A stretch of 64,000 nt of DNA from Ancylostoma caninum (GCA_037903475.1 JBAJFG010000172.1:1488001-1552000), one strand, 5' to 3'; shown: positions 24,495 through 37,800, counted from the stretch's first letter. The notes: generated by a model from the letters alone, not told the origin. Numbers and translations are program-made.

Positions 24495-26490
24495 ATCCAA
24501 AAAAGTGTGGATTAGACTTGACAGCGTGAAGGTTAGCCTAAAATGAAGTTGACAATGAGCAATCTTCTGTCTTTTCACCTTTTCAAATTTGGAGAACTCA
24601 TATACTTACATTTTTCAGTCATATAAAATTCTCAAAATATACAATGATCATATTCTAAGAACCAAAGTTTTCTTTTGTTCCCTAAGACGCAATGAATCAA
24701 AATACTGCGGTAAGAAGCCTAATACTTCAGTACTGACAGAGAAGGGCCAGTAAATGAAATTCTGGATAAGAGTGTAGAAGAGAAAGACAAGAAAAGAGAA
24801 GCAGTGGCAAAGGATGTTCACAGCAGAGGAAATGACAAAGAAAAATGTACAAAGGTGGCTCGAGTTTCTCCATTGAGTGCGTTCATGAGAAATTTATTCA
24901 CGTAATAGTTTGCACAAACCAAAAATATATATGACGTAGTAGAAGAGGCCATGGAGAGCAGAAATTCCTTGTTTGTGCAAAGTTTTAGAACTATTGAAGC
25001 AAGAGAATTGGAAAATTATTAAGGAAATGAGTAGAGGCGAGTACAACAAAGCAGCAACAAAGAAGCAACAATAAATAGAACATAAACTGAAAATAGGCCA
25101 CAATACTGCCATTATAGGTGTAAATAATCAATATATCATGTCAAATTCTCTTTCTCGATTCTCTCAATTCCTGGAATTCTGTAAATTCTGTCAATTCTAG
25201 GATTCCAGGAATATAATGACGCAGCAAAATGCATGCCTTGCATGGAATACGCACTGTGCATCGGAAGTGAGGAATGCTGATTACCCTGCCAACCTGCGTC
25301 AGCAGTATCCTTTGTGAAAATAAGGCGAATGCAAAAAAAACTCTGCATAACAAAATACAAGAAAGATACAAAACTTCTGGAAGCACTATTTTCACTCTCA
25401 AGGTTACAGAAATTCTCCTAAAATGCAGCTAAAGGAGGAAAACTTGAGCAGCACTTGAGGGGAGTTTGGCAGCAACTGGGAGGAGTTGCCGCTAGGCTTT
25501 GCTCTCGACCAATTACGTAGCTCGGACTTCATTCCTGCTATACATTTATCAAAAGCAGGTGTGTTTTCATCAAGAGAGAATAAAAAATGACAAAACTGCT
25601 TATTCTTGAGCAAATAACTTACATTTTATAATTTCTAGCAGAAAATCTTTTGGAGGAGGCATGAGTGTTCTGGATTAAGGGCAAAAACAAGGAAGTTTAT
25701 AATACATAGGAATTTTTTTAACACACACAAAAAAAACAGCAATTTTCTCACGAAAAGTTATAAGAACAAGTAAGACAATTGAGTAAATAATTGAAGGAGA
25801 CAGATTTAAAGTTTTAAAAGCCGCTAACGAGCTCTTAGAAAGGACCTAATTTGCTCAAAGCTCTCACACCTGCTGAGCACTCAGCAATCCAGCCCCCGGC
25901 TACGCCACGCCCTCACTACCCCCTTTTAGGACATTCCCGCTAACACTGGCTACATATACGCTGAAGTGGCGCGATAATGACGACTGCGTCCGATGACAAA
26001 GCGCTGGAGAGCGAACGCGAGAGGTTCGAGTACTCGGTGACGGGGCGGCGGGGCGCGGGGGGAGAGATGGCGGACGGGGTGTTTGGCGCTGTGGGGCTGA
26101 CGGGGGCAGACCGGACGGATTAGGGTGCGACGCGACGGTCATGAGGTCTGTCGTGTCCTCGTTGGGATGAGGTGACTGTTCGGAATTACACAGTACAGCA
26201 CTATAGACACCTACAAAAGTCGTAAATGTTCTGGATGTGAAATGATCCACGAAACTCCACGTACGGGAGGGAATTCAGTTCAGTTCGGCGCTAATAGCAG
26301 CCGGGAAAACACGCATCGATCCTCCTCAAAAAGCCATATATGCATGGAACGATAACCAGTTTTCTACGACGACGGCATAGGAGTCGAAATGATTCCACAT
26401 CACATCACATAAACCCTAACGCGCACCGTAACTCGTTCCGCGAGGCCTTGGATTCTTTTCTTTGAGGCAGCGAGCGATTTCCATAAGAAG
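24495..26490. other. Intergenic DNA with a GC-rich patch
   Basis: 26030-26150 is GC-rich (GACGGGGCGGCGGGGCGCGG). A minus-strand frame there is Pro/Arg-rich low complexity and is not called a gene. Confidence 0.4.
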
Positions 26491-26496
26491 CTCGAA

Positions 26497-26705
26497 AGCC
26501 AATTTATACTCGACGTGGTTGACTCAGCGCAATCGCACGCACGCAGCACAGAAGTCCGCCTTAATAGTGGCCGGGGTGCAATAAACGGGAAGGCTCAAGT
26601 TCGTCTAAAGTTTAGGTAGCAGCCCAATCCGAAAAACAGACAAGAGACGTCGGACGCACGCATAGCAAACGCTCGCGTCTAGCTGCGTCTGCCTAGAATA
26701 CAGTC
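26497..26705. mobile_element. MITE, 'GATGCGTGCG' family
   Basis: The left end is GCCAATTTATACTCGACGTG; the interior has CGCACGCACGCAGCAC and GACGTCGGACGCACGCATAG; the right end is CTGCGTCTGCCTAGAATAC. More diverged than the other three copies. Confidence 0.45.
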
Positions 26706-26716
26706 GTTGCTAAAAT

Positions 26717-26745
26717 ATAATATATATATATATATATATAATATT
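26717..26745. repeat. (TA)n microsatellite
   Basis: A run of TATATATATATATATATATA immediately right of the 26.5-kb MITE. Confidence 0.9.
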
Positions 26746-26749
26746 GATA

Positions 26750-29700
26750 TGTGTGTATAAATAAAATATTTTCAGCTCCATGCGATAAAAAAATCATCCA
26801 TGCTCGTGAGAACTCGTCCAATACTCATCATTACATATGATATTATACATAATATATATTATATTATTATCATGCTTACGTATAAGTATTATTTCTGTTA
26901 CTTAAGTCATCAAACTGTACGCTTTCGACCTCGGGTGTTTCTTCTGAGATGCGCATGCAACTTTTAAAACAAATCGATAAAACGAAGTACAAATGACTCA
27001 TAAAAATGAGTATAAATAAATTTTTAAAAAAATTAATACGTAGTAAATATCTACATAATCATATATCTATATTACTAATCGTATTTTACAGTTAAAGAAA
27101 AACGGGTTCAATGAGAGCGCCCTTTACTCTGGAGGTATGACAAGGTAAAGACATCACAACAAAGTATAAATGACCCATAAAACATAAAACATACTATAAG
27201 TACTGTGAATTAAAGTGAATATATTACATTGCACTAACACTAGCCAAGAATTATGAAGCAGTTTCTAGGAAAATTGAAAAAATCTAAGTTGCACTAAGTT
27301 GTACTAATTACAAGTCAACTTCTATGTAATTTATGATAAATTACGTAAATTCAGACCAAAAGTTCTGGCGCAAATTTGCAGAACAGCCACGTATCAAGGG
27401 GCGCGGTGCGAGCGGCTATGCGAGCGACTGATGTGATGCAAGTAGGTCCCGCCGCGATTCCCTGTCAACGTGCTTGGCCGCGCCACGATCTCATGCCAAG
27501 TGTACATTTCGGTAGCAACAACAATAATTTGTAGAAATAGTTCACTATGTAACTATTCTTGCATTATGGAATAATTATCTACATAGCCTTGGAATCTGTC
27601 CGTGACATCCTAGATCTACATTTGAAAATTTTACAAAGGAGAAATACATCCTAAACACAATTAACAAAGTGTCAAGCCAGTCCTTACTTCATTCGGAGCC
27701 TATTTCAAGTAAAATGAGTTCTGACATGCAGTAGTAAGTGACACAAACATAGACTTGTACAAATACATAGATACTTACTAGCAACTTCGATCGATGCATT
27801 GAAAGAATCCTGAGAATTTCAGGAAAATTGCGCCTGTTTACAAGTGCTCCAACAAAGGTGACTAGCGAAAACATGCCCTTGATAGGAAGCCGTGACGCTA
27901 GCTCCGCCTGCCATGGATTGAAGAAGAAAACCGTGGACAGTTTCTCAAAAACATGCATAATTTAGGCATTCTGGATAATTGTTGCGTTTTACAGCAAACT
28001 ATACTAATCTTGCAGCCTATTTGAAATTTTTATGTGATCCTGCATTGTGGCGTATTGAAGAAACATGACGCACGCACCTGCGCGCTGCGAATTACTCAGC
28101 GTTAGCGTCCGTGGAACGATGTCAGCACTTTCAGCCACGCCTGAATTGTACTACTTTGCAGTGAGCAGAATATTCCTATGAACAATGCAGAGAAAGGGCA
28201 GGTCCCGTAGGAAACATTTTTATTACTCTATTAACAAGCAATTTTCGGGCAATCTTGGAAAATAACAACTTGATAAGTTGATCAGTTCGGGTGATTAACA
28301 AAAGTGCTCATATAAATTGCTTTGTACTTGTTTTGATTGAGTTTTTAATTACTTCGTCGAAAATTACTGCGTAAGAGCAGCTCAAAAGAGCAGAACACCT
28401 GTTAGCAGAAGGACAAAGGCACCCCCAGAGCATCTCCTTCACCAAATCACTGCTAAGGAATCCAATGGAAGTGAAGAGCAGAAACTGGACGTGCAGGACT
28501 CGCCCTAATGCGTGTTTTTGTGCCGCGCTATTAGCGGCGCTTCCACGTGAACGGTTCGCAGGAACGCGGGAAACATGGGTTTTCCTCCGATTCTGTCTGA
28601 CGCATCTTACGTCCCATTGGGGATTTTAATGGGAAGAGCAATCAGATGAACGGGAAGAGGGGGGGCTGGGTTCTCCATTTACAGAAATCCCCCGAGTTTC
28701 CCTCTCAAGTTCCCAATTAGCCCACGGTGGGCCCACGATTAGCTTGATTTCAAGAGCATTAGACCAATGTATTGGGTACAATTTGTAGCAGGAATTTGAT
28801 AAGTCAAAAATTCGAAAATCAGGTAATTGTCTACGGAGTCCTTTAAGAATGCTCGTTAGATAGAAAAATTGTACTTTCCTGAAACCACATATCCACAATT
28901 CAATAAAAAATGAACTTTCTGACTACCTCTCTCTCTAATTTTCAACAAAAAAATTAAAATAAGATTAGATATTAGAAGTTACCAGTCAAACCAGCAGACG
29001 TCACTTACATAGTATGATTTGTTTATGTAGTAGTTTTAATGAAAAGCAATGCAAGCAAGGAAAAAATTGGTCACAGAAATCTACATAGGATAAAAATGTG
29101 TCATGTCGACAGGGAAATGTTGCCGAGCTCGGACAAAAATAGCTGACCAGTCGAGTATTTGCACAGACCGCAGCACGTCGATCTTTCAGAAAAAGCGCAA
29201 TGATTCTGCAGTTGCGGACAGCTGTACGAATCATGTGGTTTTCTTTCTGATAGTGCTTACACAGCTAAAGTTCACCTAAGATTAAATGGGGAAAAAATGC
29301 AAAGCCTTAAAGTCGAATTAGTGAAATAAAAGTGGAGAAAATGTCAAGCAAGTTTTGCGAGAAAAAAAATAAATTTCAGGATGAGAAATATGAGAAGAAA
29401 GAATGAAAATGGCATTAATTGTGAAGGTGAAACTAATATTATTTCTGGGACAACCTGAAATTTGCAACAGCACCTACAAAAAGATACCAGGTGATATTTG
29501 TCCGTCATTTTCATTAATAGAACGTAGGTTATACCAGAATTTCGATGGAAATGCACGTATGAACTTTCAATTCCAACTTTTCTTTTTTTCAATTTTCCGT
29601 GTTGGACACGTTCCAAATTCCATGCTGGAGGGGGTAGGTTTCACAACATGGTAAAAATACGACTACCATGCGAAAAGATCAACTATTGTGCAGTTATGAA

Positions 29701-30220
29701 AAGTGCTTTGAAGAACCATAATTTCTGAAGTTGATGATGCAAGAATGCTGCAGAACTGGCTCGGAAACAGTGGGAAAACATGCAGTAACGATGAAGCTCT
29801 ATATGAAAACTGTCGCCAAAGAAGAGCCCATAACATCCAAGAACAACGCTTGAGGTATGTGTACTGAAGTTTCATTAAAAAACTACTCGGATCACAATAT
29901 CCTTTTTGAAAAAAAAACTTTGGCTTCCATGGATTGCCGAGCAGTGGTTCCTTGAGCTAACGTCATTGACGTGGAGCTATTAGAGTAACCCTGGAGAGGA
30001 ACACTTGGTATATAAAATATCTTGCGAGCTGTAAATTTAATTGAATTTATTTATTTTTTTATTGCGCTTATTGTGCGCTACAGACAAACGAGGAAATTAC
30101 AACTATCAACACGATAAGCCGGATAAAAATTCATGAATAAAAGAGGGATAGGAAATATTTTTCAAATAGAACAGGATCAACCATAAACACTTCAGAAGGG
30201 AGCATGAAATCTTGCAAGTG
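26750..30220. other. AT-rich intergenic DNA, no gene seen
   Basis: Frames at 27689-27958, 28626-28898, 29001-29234 and 29344-29616 (all minus) are short, lack domains and show no consistent splice joins. Confidence 0.4.
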
Positions 30221-30224
30221 ATGT

Positions 30225-30465
30225 TTGCCAGGAGTTCGAGATTAAGAAAGCTCTGATGCTCTTCTCCTCTTCCGTGCACTACTATATTGGCCTCCAATGT
30301 TGGAACATTCGAATTTTCCATTTATTCGAAGTATTCGATATTCTAATGCAAAAATATTCGATTTCGAATAAATGGAAAAATCGAATGTTCCACCATTAGA
30401 GACCAATTCAGTGCTAAATGAGGGAAAAGAAGAGCTTTAAGGCTTCCTCGTTCTTGAAGATCTGG
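30225..30465. repeat. Palindromic repeat around 30.35 kb
   Basis: The core 30301-30392 is a hairpin: TGGAACATTCGAATTTTCCA at the left pairs with TGGAAAAATCGAATGTTCCA at the right. Weaker pairing extends outward (TATTGGCCTCCAATG with CATTAGAGACCAAT; GCTCTTCTCC with AGAAGAGC), suggesting a degraded palindromic MITE. Confidence 0.5.
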
Positions 30466-30469
30466 ACGT

Positions 30470-32700
30470 TTGAATTGTTTCCTGAAATGGTAATTGAAGC
30501 AACAAATTTATTCGATTTTTATTCGGTCCAATGTATAGTAGTAACAAGCAGTACCTCCGTTTAGAAGGCCGAATAAAGTCCCAATTATATTTGTTCAATT
30601 ATTTCGATACGCTAATGATGTGCCAAAAAAAGGACTAAGAAGTGCAAAACAATATCTGTCCCCGTGTTTTCAAGGGATTTTATGACACATCACATCTAAT
30701 CACAATCACGTAGATTAGATCGTTCTCCTACTCTGGAACGAGAGGAAAGTTCCCTCATCGAGATCCGTCTACCAATTTGTGGACTATTTCAATTTACAAA
30801 TTAGAAAGCTGTTAGCACAAACATTCTGATCTCTCTTAAAGAGCGAGATTGCTCTCTCCTCTGTTTCCCTCCCTTTCTCTCTCGTGTTCAAAAACTCGGA
30901 TTTCTATTCAGTCGAATATCCTGATTCGAACTTATCCAACGTTCCATTGGGACCTAACTTTAGCAGTAACTTCAGCATCACCACTACAATTATTCACCTA
31001 ATCTCCATGAATTAGTGCCATGACGTCCAGAAAATCAAAGTTTACACCGCTATTACTCTCTATTCTGCATGGAAAATAGAGCATGTGAGCTTGACAGTGC
31101 ATAGCGCTTGCAAATTAAGAAGACTGACATTAGGCGGAATTGTATTGTATTATCTGCATAAGAAAAGTAAATTGATTACGTAGTAAATCGAGCAAAGTGC
31201 AGATTTTGCCAAGAATCACTTAGAAACAAATGTTATCTAAGGGGCCATTATTTACACTACAGATTAAGCAAAGCAAATATGTACGTAGAAGCCGACCAGA
31301 TGTTAGTGACCGATTTTCTTCCGTAAAGCTGCAAAATAGAGTATTTTCACGATGCTGCCGTGTTCATTCCACATAGAATCGGAATAAATACATACATAAT
31401 TCTTGGAACTGGAATCCCTGGAAGATCTAAGGAGGTCCAGAATGATACCAACGCTTTAGAAAAGACACTCTATAAGCTTTTATAGACAAAGGGGTCACTA
31501 GCTTGGCAGGTAATTTCTATGTTACTGGACATGCACTGCATATGGTGCTCCAATCGTAGGCCGCAGCCGTTCCGATCAGTAGAAACTACCAAAAAATCAT
31601 TAAAAAATAGGTACGCGATCCTGCTCCAAGTGAACAATGTATAGTCACATTAAGAAGGAAGAAGCGCGTCAAAGTACTGAAGTAGAGTGAGGGAAAATAC
31701 GTATAAATGGTAGAAGTAAAAAAATCGCTTCCATTTTCGTTGCTTCTAGATGTCGAAGTTTCAGGAATGCTCATCATGTCCATGATCTCATAGGAGCACA
31801 ATCGAACACACTTAGGAACTGTAGTGCATTGTGGAAGAGAATGGGGCAGTTCTACTGCTGTACGATTGGCGCGTTCACACATTCCACCAATCAGAAAAAA
31901 GAAACTCCGCCCATCTCAGGAAATTCAAGCGTTATGATTAACCGTCAACTAAATAGCTGGCTCTGTGGTTACACACCTAACACAAGTCATGAAATTTCTT
32001 ACATACAATACGTTGGGAAGGGTTCCAGAAATTTCCAGGACTTTCTTTCACATAGAAAAGTGAGAGTCTTAGCCGATCTATGTTTTAGAACCAGCAGGTC
32101 CTGTAAAACTGGCAACTATGTACCTCCATGAATCAGGTCGTCGAGAACTAAGAGAAGTCGTTGACAGCAGACGAGAACACCAGGTTAAGTGCTCTTTTAA
32201 GCAAGTTAATCGAGTAACTGATAAGATTTAAGGTGTAGGGATGAAAAAGTCTAGATAACAGAGGTTTTTTCTCTCAGGGAAACGAACGGTTGGCAACTCA
32301 GCCAAATTGATTTCTCTGCCGACATTGCCGCCGGTGCTTTTTTTTGCTCGACATCAACTATGTAATTACCTGACGACGCGGAGGTTTTCAATTCTGCGAC
32401 AGATGAAAACTAGCGACAGGTGAAAAACACCTCTCATCGGGGAGCAATTCACCAGCGATGACTCCATGTCATTGTTTTTCATGGTTGTTGTAAACGAAAG
32501 CGGTTAAGTTACCCATAAACAAGTACCTGTAAGGCCTTCAAAAAAAATGGAACCCGGGTGTAGTAGGTGAGTGAAGCTGACTTGGCAAACAGCCAGGTGT
32601 GAATCATTCAGGAACCACACCTTGGACACAACAAACAGTGCTATGAGTCGTAAAAACGATAGTCACTAAGTGAACCACGGCCATGATGACGTCATCGTTG
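30470..32700. other. Intergenic DNA, no gene seen
   Basis: Overlapping frames at 31586-31882 (minus) and 31829-32131 (plus) are unrecognised. No repeat structure found. Confidence 0.4.
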
Positions 32701-32704
32701 TGCA

Positions 32705-33157
32705 GGGCTCGGACGTATCATTGAGATTACCCCTGGTAAACTTTGAACGTGCCAAGATTTACCCTTACCTGACACCTAGAAATATGCTTGCATTTTGTAC
32801 AACTAGCTGTTATACGTATCATTGAGGTGTTATACGTGGGTAATCATACCCATGAGATAAGGTGGGATATTACCCATTTTTCGGGATCAGAATTCTCCGC
32901 GGATTTTCCCTATTATGCCATTAAATGGTTTGGAAAAGCTCATGTTATAATACGACTATTCAAAGAAAAAGCTACCAGGCACGGGTGCATCATTCAGAGG
33001 ATAGCTAATCATATACCCTAAGATAATTACCCACTGGCATCGGCTGGGCTTAGACAACGTCACGTACTGGTAAACATGTTAATGGGTGCCAGATCTAGGG
33101 TAAATTCGGGCATACTAACACATTCACCTTGGGTAATCTTAATTATGCATGTCGGCC
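32705..33157. mobile_element. MITE, 'ATTGAGATTACCC' family, longest copy
   Basis: The left end reads GGGCTCGGACGTATCATTGA then GATTACCCCTGGTAAA; the right end, inverted, reads GGGCCGACATGCATAATTAA then GATTACCCAAGGTGA. The interior has repeated TACCC/GGGTA blocks, so much of the element can fold on itself. Related copies lie at 3092-3200, 7893-8004 and 24145-24490. It has no coding capacity. Confidence 0.6.
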
Positions 33158-33526
33158 CTAATCCTGGAAGATAAAAAGGTGAAAGTCACTTTATTGGAGT
33201 AAAAAAGTGCAGTGATGTCCACTGTGCATATAAAATCCAACGATGCGCCAATTTGCACCTTCTAAGGACGAGTCCTCCAAGCCTCGACAGCAAATATGCT
33301 TTGTCACTGGTCGTTAGGTTTATCTCACGATGCTATGGGATTTTCTCACAGGGGTAGCAGAGAAGCAGTAGTGATCTACGAAAGAAGGAGCAGTTTTGCA
33401 GAAGATTTCCACTGATTGTCACAAAATAGTACAACGAAGCGCCAATTTACACCTATTGCAAAATCATCTGCTTAGTCACAAGTGCTTGATTCGCTACTGA
33501 CAAACCATTGTGCAGGTAATTAAGTT

Positions 33527-34434
33527 TCCCGCTCTACAAATTCCTATAAGGATACATAATTAATTCCTATAAGGATACATAATTAAGAATACTTTTGCTC
33601 TGAGACAGCACCGATATTCCCTTAGAACATTTTTTTGTTCTAAGCGTCAGGTAACAAAGGAATAGGTATATTCGTTCCGGGATAGTCAATGCAGAAAAGC
33701 AAACCAGCAGCTATAGGGCTTGTAGTTTTTGCATGAAATGAGTAGTCAGGAGCGTCGTTGGAAAAATGGTACAGAAAAGTGTATGGTTTGTAGTTTTTGA
33801 CTGATAATCGCCGCCAGATCAGTAATCTGGCGTCTCGTTAGGAAAATGGTACAGAAAAGTGTACGCTTCCGTTCGTTCCGGGATAGTCATACGTCAACAG
33901 CTTTTTTGCCACAAGTCCTCATAGCTTATAAGTGACCCTTTCATAGGGGTCGACCTTGATTTGCTCTGATAAATTGCCCAATACATACCTTAAGAAGAGT
34001 CTTATCTCGTTAAGAAGGGTCTGCTGTCTGTTCAGCTGAAAGTGGGACAGATTGTTGCACCCCAATGGGAGGTAATCGAGCAAATTGCAAGCCTTTAAGA
34101 AACAGCACAGTGTTCTTCATGGACACAAAATTCCCGTAGCAGCAGAGCTCTTCTGGATAATTCGAATAGAAAGACAAAACAGCTCTATACAAGCAGCAGC
34201 AGGAACGGGACCACGGACATGGAAACACCGACGAAAAAGGCATTCCAGAAATTCCACAGCAGGATCTAGGCACGAAAATTGCACAGAATAAAGCATTGAT
34301 TTTTGGAGATAGAAAGGCAGGAAACCACTGGTGTGACGCTTAGAACAAAAAAAAACTTCTAAGGGAATATCGGTGCTGTCTCAGAGCAAAAGTATTCTTA
34401 ATTATGTATCCTTATAGGAATATGTAGAGCGGAG
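33527..34434. mobile_element. 908-bp element with ~110-bp terminal inverted repeats
   Basis: The left arm 33527-33655 and right arm 34325-34434 are inverted copies: CCGCTCTAC, ATTCCTATAAGGATACATAA, TTTTGCTCTGAGACAGCACC and GATATTCCCTTAGAA occur in both. The left arm carries an extra tandem copy of about 22 bp (CCTATAAGGATACATAATTA twice). AAGTT lies directly outside each end, a possible 5-bp target duplication. No transposase is seen. The interior has its own short direct repeats (AAAATGGTACAGAAAAGTGT at about 33764 and 33845). Confidence 0.7.
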
Positions 34435-34439
34435 AAGTT

Positions 34440-37335
34440 GCATTCGCATTCCCAAGTTCTCACAGAATATCCTATGCTTTGGAAAATTCTTACGCTAACC
34501 TTCCCTGCTTCCTGCCGCCAAAGCTTAAAAAGGCGATTCTCCTCACAAGTGCGCCTTGAAGTGATTTTGATTCAAGGAAACATGAGAGAATCGCGTTGCA
34601 GCAGCTGAGCTCCACAACCTGCTATTGCACTGCTTTCCAATGAGTGCAGTGTTTTTGCTCAGAAATTGTTCCGGTTCTAGTGAACTTTAGCGAAGCAAAC
34701 GTACGCTATGTACACATAGTCTCAAGTGCCGACCTTTACGCTACGTCTATTGTAAGCGCTCATAATGTATTGCTTCCTGGTGAGAATCCGTGCTAGAGAA
34801 GGGGCACGAGATGCTTTACTTGCGAAGCTTTCCATTGTCTTAAATGTTGTGGCTGTGTCATTTCTACAGGAGAGCGTTCCGTTGAAAGAATTCCGTCGAC
34901 ACCGAGGAATGGACCTAGGTAACTCCAGGGGAATGCCTAGTCAGCGCCACAAACACTTAATTTTTATGATCTATTTGTATTTGACTAGAGAGTCAAGCAA
35001 GAAAGCCGTCTAACTACTATAAATAGGATCTAAGAGAGAGAGAAAATTTGGCTCAAAAAGCTATCGACCAAAATAGAATGAATGAAAAAATAAGAAATTC
35101 ATCCCCGGTCAAAGTCGACATTATTGTATACGAGCTAAGAACGACCACAAACTACTCTAGACCGGAAATGTTGGTTACGAACTAAAAATCGTAAGCCAAA
35201 AGAACCCGAAAATGTCGTCTGGATGGAATGGCAGTTGTACTACGGCATTACCAAATTATTTCGAAATTCCTTGAAGAATGGGAGTTGTGAGCCTAGGCGC
35301 AATACAATCACATAGTTCAATTCGAGAACAGCAATCGAAATTCTGCATATTTCCGGCTTCTCTCAACCTCTTAGCAATCGTCCAAGCACTTCTTCGAAGG
35401 AGTAGTAAGCCATAGGATTAGACTGTAAGTCACAGAAAGTAGGTGAATAGTACGTAATTTGAAAAGATGAGATTTCCTGGTCGTAGCAAACTATGATAAA
35501 TACGTTGTAGATGTCGAATTTTTGAGCCAAAAGGCAAGAGAAGAGTTTAGGTCAGATGGATCAGGAAAATCCTGGAAATACTCGCGAAGTTTGTGACTAT
35601 CATGGGAGGCTGTAAGCTTAGGGGTGAACACGGATGTTCACATGAAGTAAGCTCCATGTTTTCTGGCACTATGAACCTGACTGTTTTTGTGTTCTCTTGA
35701 ACTTGACTGTTTTTGCGAGAGTTGTCTATACTTCTACGCAAGCCAGTTTTGCAGGTGTAACGTGGTGTAGTAAAAATTTCTTTCTTTATGAATGAAAGAA
35801 TAAAAGGAAGCTGCTTCCTTGTGTTCTTCTACCATCTTTCGTCCACTGACTTTCGCACATATTTACTTATTTTTAACATTGTTTTTCTGAACATTTCCGG
35901 TATCAAGGTCAGACTGCGTGAAAAATCCTCTTATCAACCTTTTCGACGTAGGGGTAGAGTTCCAGGGAAGGCCATGGTCGACTTTCTCATCCGAAATTCG
36001 TGAGTGTTCCTACTGGCATATATGCAAGTCTAGTGCAGGCAAATACAATAACTTGTGCACAGAATGCACTGCTTTGGATCTACAGCAAGCACCGAACTGT
36101 ACTCTGGTGAGTCCTGGACAGGAATGAGACGACTCGGACTTGAATCGGAGACGTTTGTGCATGGCTGGAGGCTGGGCTACAAGTGCTCTTCAACTGCTCT
36201 TTCAAGCTGTATTAGGAATGTTCTTGATGACTTAACTCCTTGGGAGGGACCTGACCGCTGTACCTGGGAAGGCGCCAGAGAGAAAAAAAGAAAAGGAGAA
36301 AAGAACAAAAGCCTATGAACACCAAGGAAAGGAAGACTAAATACTAAGGGAGTAAGGGAATACTAAGGGAAGGTGAATAGAAGGCTGTGATTCTATACCA
36401 CCCTCAACAATTATAGGGAAACCTCTCATTTACCATACTATGTATGAAAAAAACATGAAATATGATAAGCAATGATACAGTGTCCGGGAAACCTAAGAAA
36501 TAACTGGTTCACGAGACTTTAATGCGAAGAACAGTCCAAAAGTTTGTTACCTTAAGTACTTTACCAGGGCCGAACTACGCCCGAGAAACCTAATAAATTT
36601 GAGAATGAAGCATACTGGTTCAGACAAAAAAATCCATCTAACAGAGTACTCATGCTAATCTTAGTTGGAAACAACAGCCATGTTATAGTCTTTCAATTTC
36701 CTTGTCTACAATCCCTACTTTTCTTTCTTTCTTCCCTTCATTCTCGTTTCCTTTTCAATTTGTCGAAATTGGAAAGAACGCAGAGTTGAGTAGCACTAAA
36801 ATCGGCTGGAATTAATGCCGAGCTAGCATTAAACATTCCTTCCTGCCATAGCAATGGAAAAGATGTGGTTTCAGATTCTCAGTTCAGATGGAATTATTCA
36901 CATCAAACAAGGAACCAACGCACAAATATTAGTCGAAGCCTTTATTCAAAAAGATCTCTGAATGGAAGAGAAAGTTGAAATTGAGTTAAATCCAGGAAAA
37001 AATCAGGCTTCACGGTAACGAACATGAAGAAAATAGTGGAGACGTCGTTTGGCGTTGGTAAACACGCTGTCGAGCAACCGGAAGGGCGAAGGAACCGGAC
37101 CGGAAATCCCGTCTCGAAACATTGGAAATGATGTTTCCTGGAACTCTCGGAGGAGAAAATCTGCACGCTTGCATACAGTCGGGTCTCATCCAATTCGGGA
37201 TCCTCAGAAATAATTGAAATCCGTATAAATTGTTCCATATCCATTGCGAAGTAGTTCTACCGCTGTCATTTATCTTTCGTGGAGCAGTCCTTTACGGCGG
37301 AGTTACTCTCTCCCGGTTTCCCTCAACTCTGAAAA
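34440..37335. other. Intergenic DNA, no gene seen
   Basis: A weak inverted pair (TTTGGCTCAAAAAGCTATCG at 35050; inverse of CGAATTTTTGAGCCAAAAGG at 35514) may mark an old element. The minus-strand frame 36942-37244 (MDMEQFIRISIISEDPELDE) is open for 100 codons but unrecognised. Confidence 0.35.
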
Positions 37336-37339
37336 AGTG

Positions 37340-37800
37340 GTTTTTCACTATTACTTACACTATTACTATTACTTACACTTACACTTATCGTAGTTTATCT
37401 TCGAAATTTATGCAAAACGTTGCCGGATGCCTTCCTGGACTACCCGAAGGAGATCACGGGGGACGTTCCAAGCAGTGAACCCCAAACACTGCGATACTTA
37501 ACTCTGGATCTCCAACGGAGTGGAACCAGCGATAGGGACAGATTGCAATCTGCCACTCAAACCACTGAGCCATCCGGGCTACTTTTTATGTTGGAGTTTG
37601 TTAGATAACTGCAGCAGTCTTAGGCAGCATACCATATGTATTTGCAAAACGGGGGCACAGGGCAGGATTCGATCCCCTGACCACCACAACGTCGATCATT
37701 CGCCCAACCCACTGAGCTATGCGCGCACGCGATGCAACATACAAATGATGTCCACTATTACATACACTTACACTTATCGTAGTTTATCTTAGAAGTTTAG
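37340..37800 (-). repeat. Cluster of tRNA-derived SINE copies
   Basis: Two tRNA-like heads lie on the minus strand. At 37512-37583: A-box TGGCTCAGTGG and B-box GGTTCCACTCC. At 37651-37728: A-box TAGCTCAGTGG and B-box GGATCGAATCC. Cloverleaf arms are only partly preserved, so these are not functional tRNA genes. Two copies of a shared tail, AAGATAAACTACGATAAGTG then TAAGTG-type repeats, lie at 37345-37405 and 37756-37797. The order tail, head, body, head, body, tail suggests at least two SINE insertions in the same orientation, one possibly into the other. Confidence 0.65.

Noticed and set aside
25900..26250. 116-codon Pro/Arg/Ser-rich minus-strand frame
   Set aside because: It tracks a GC-rich patch; composition is low complexity and no family is recognisable.
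35047..35535. MITE bounded by TTTGGCTCAAAAA inverted pair
   Set aside because: Only about 20 bp pair with mismatches and the flanking sequence does not; could be chance.
37512..37728. Functional tRNA genes
   Set aside because: A and B boxes are present, but the acceptor and anticodon arms do not pair properly and the copies carry a shared SINE tail.
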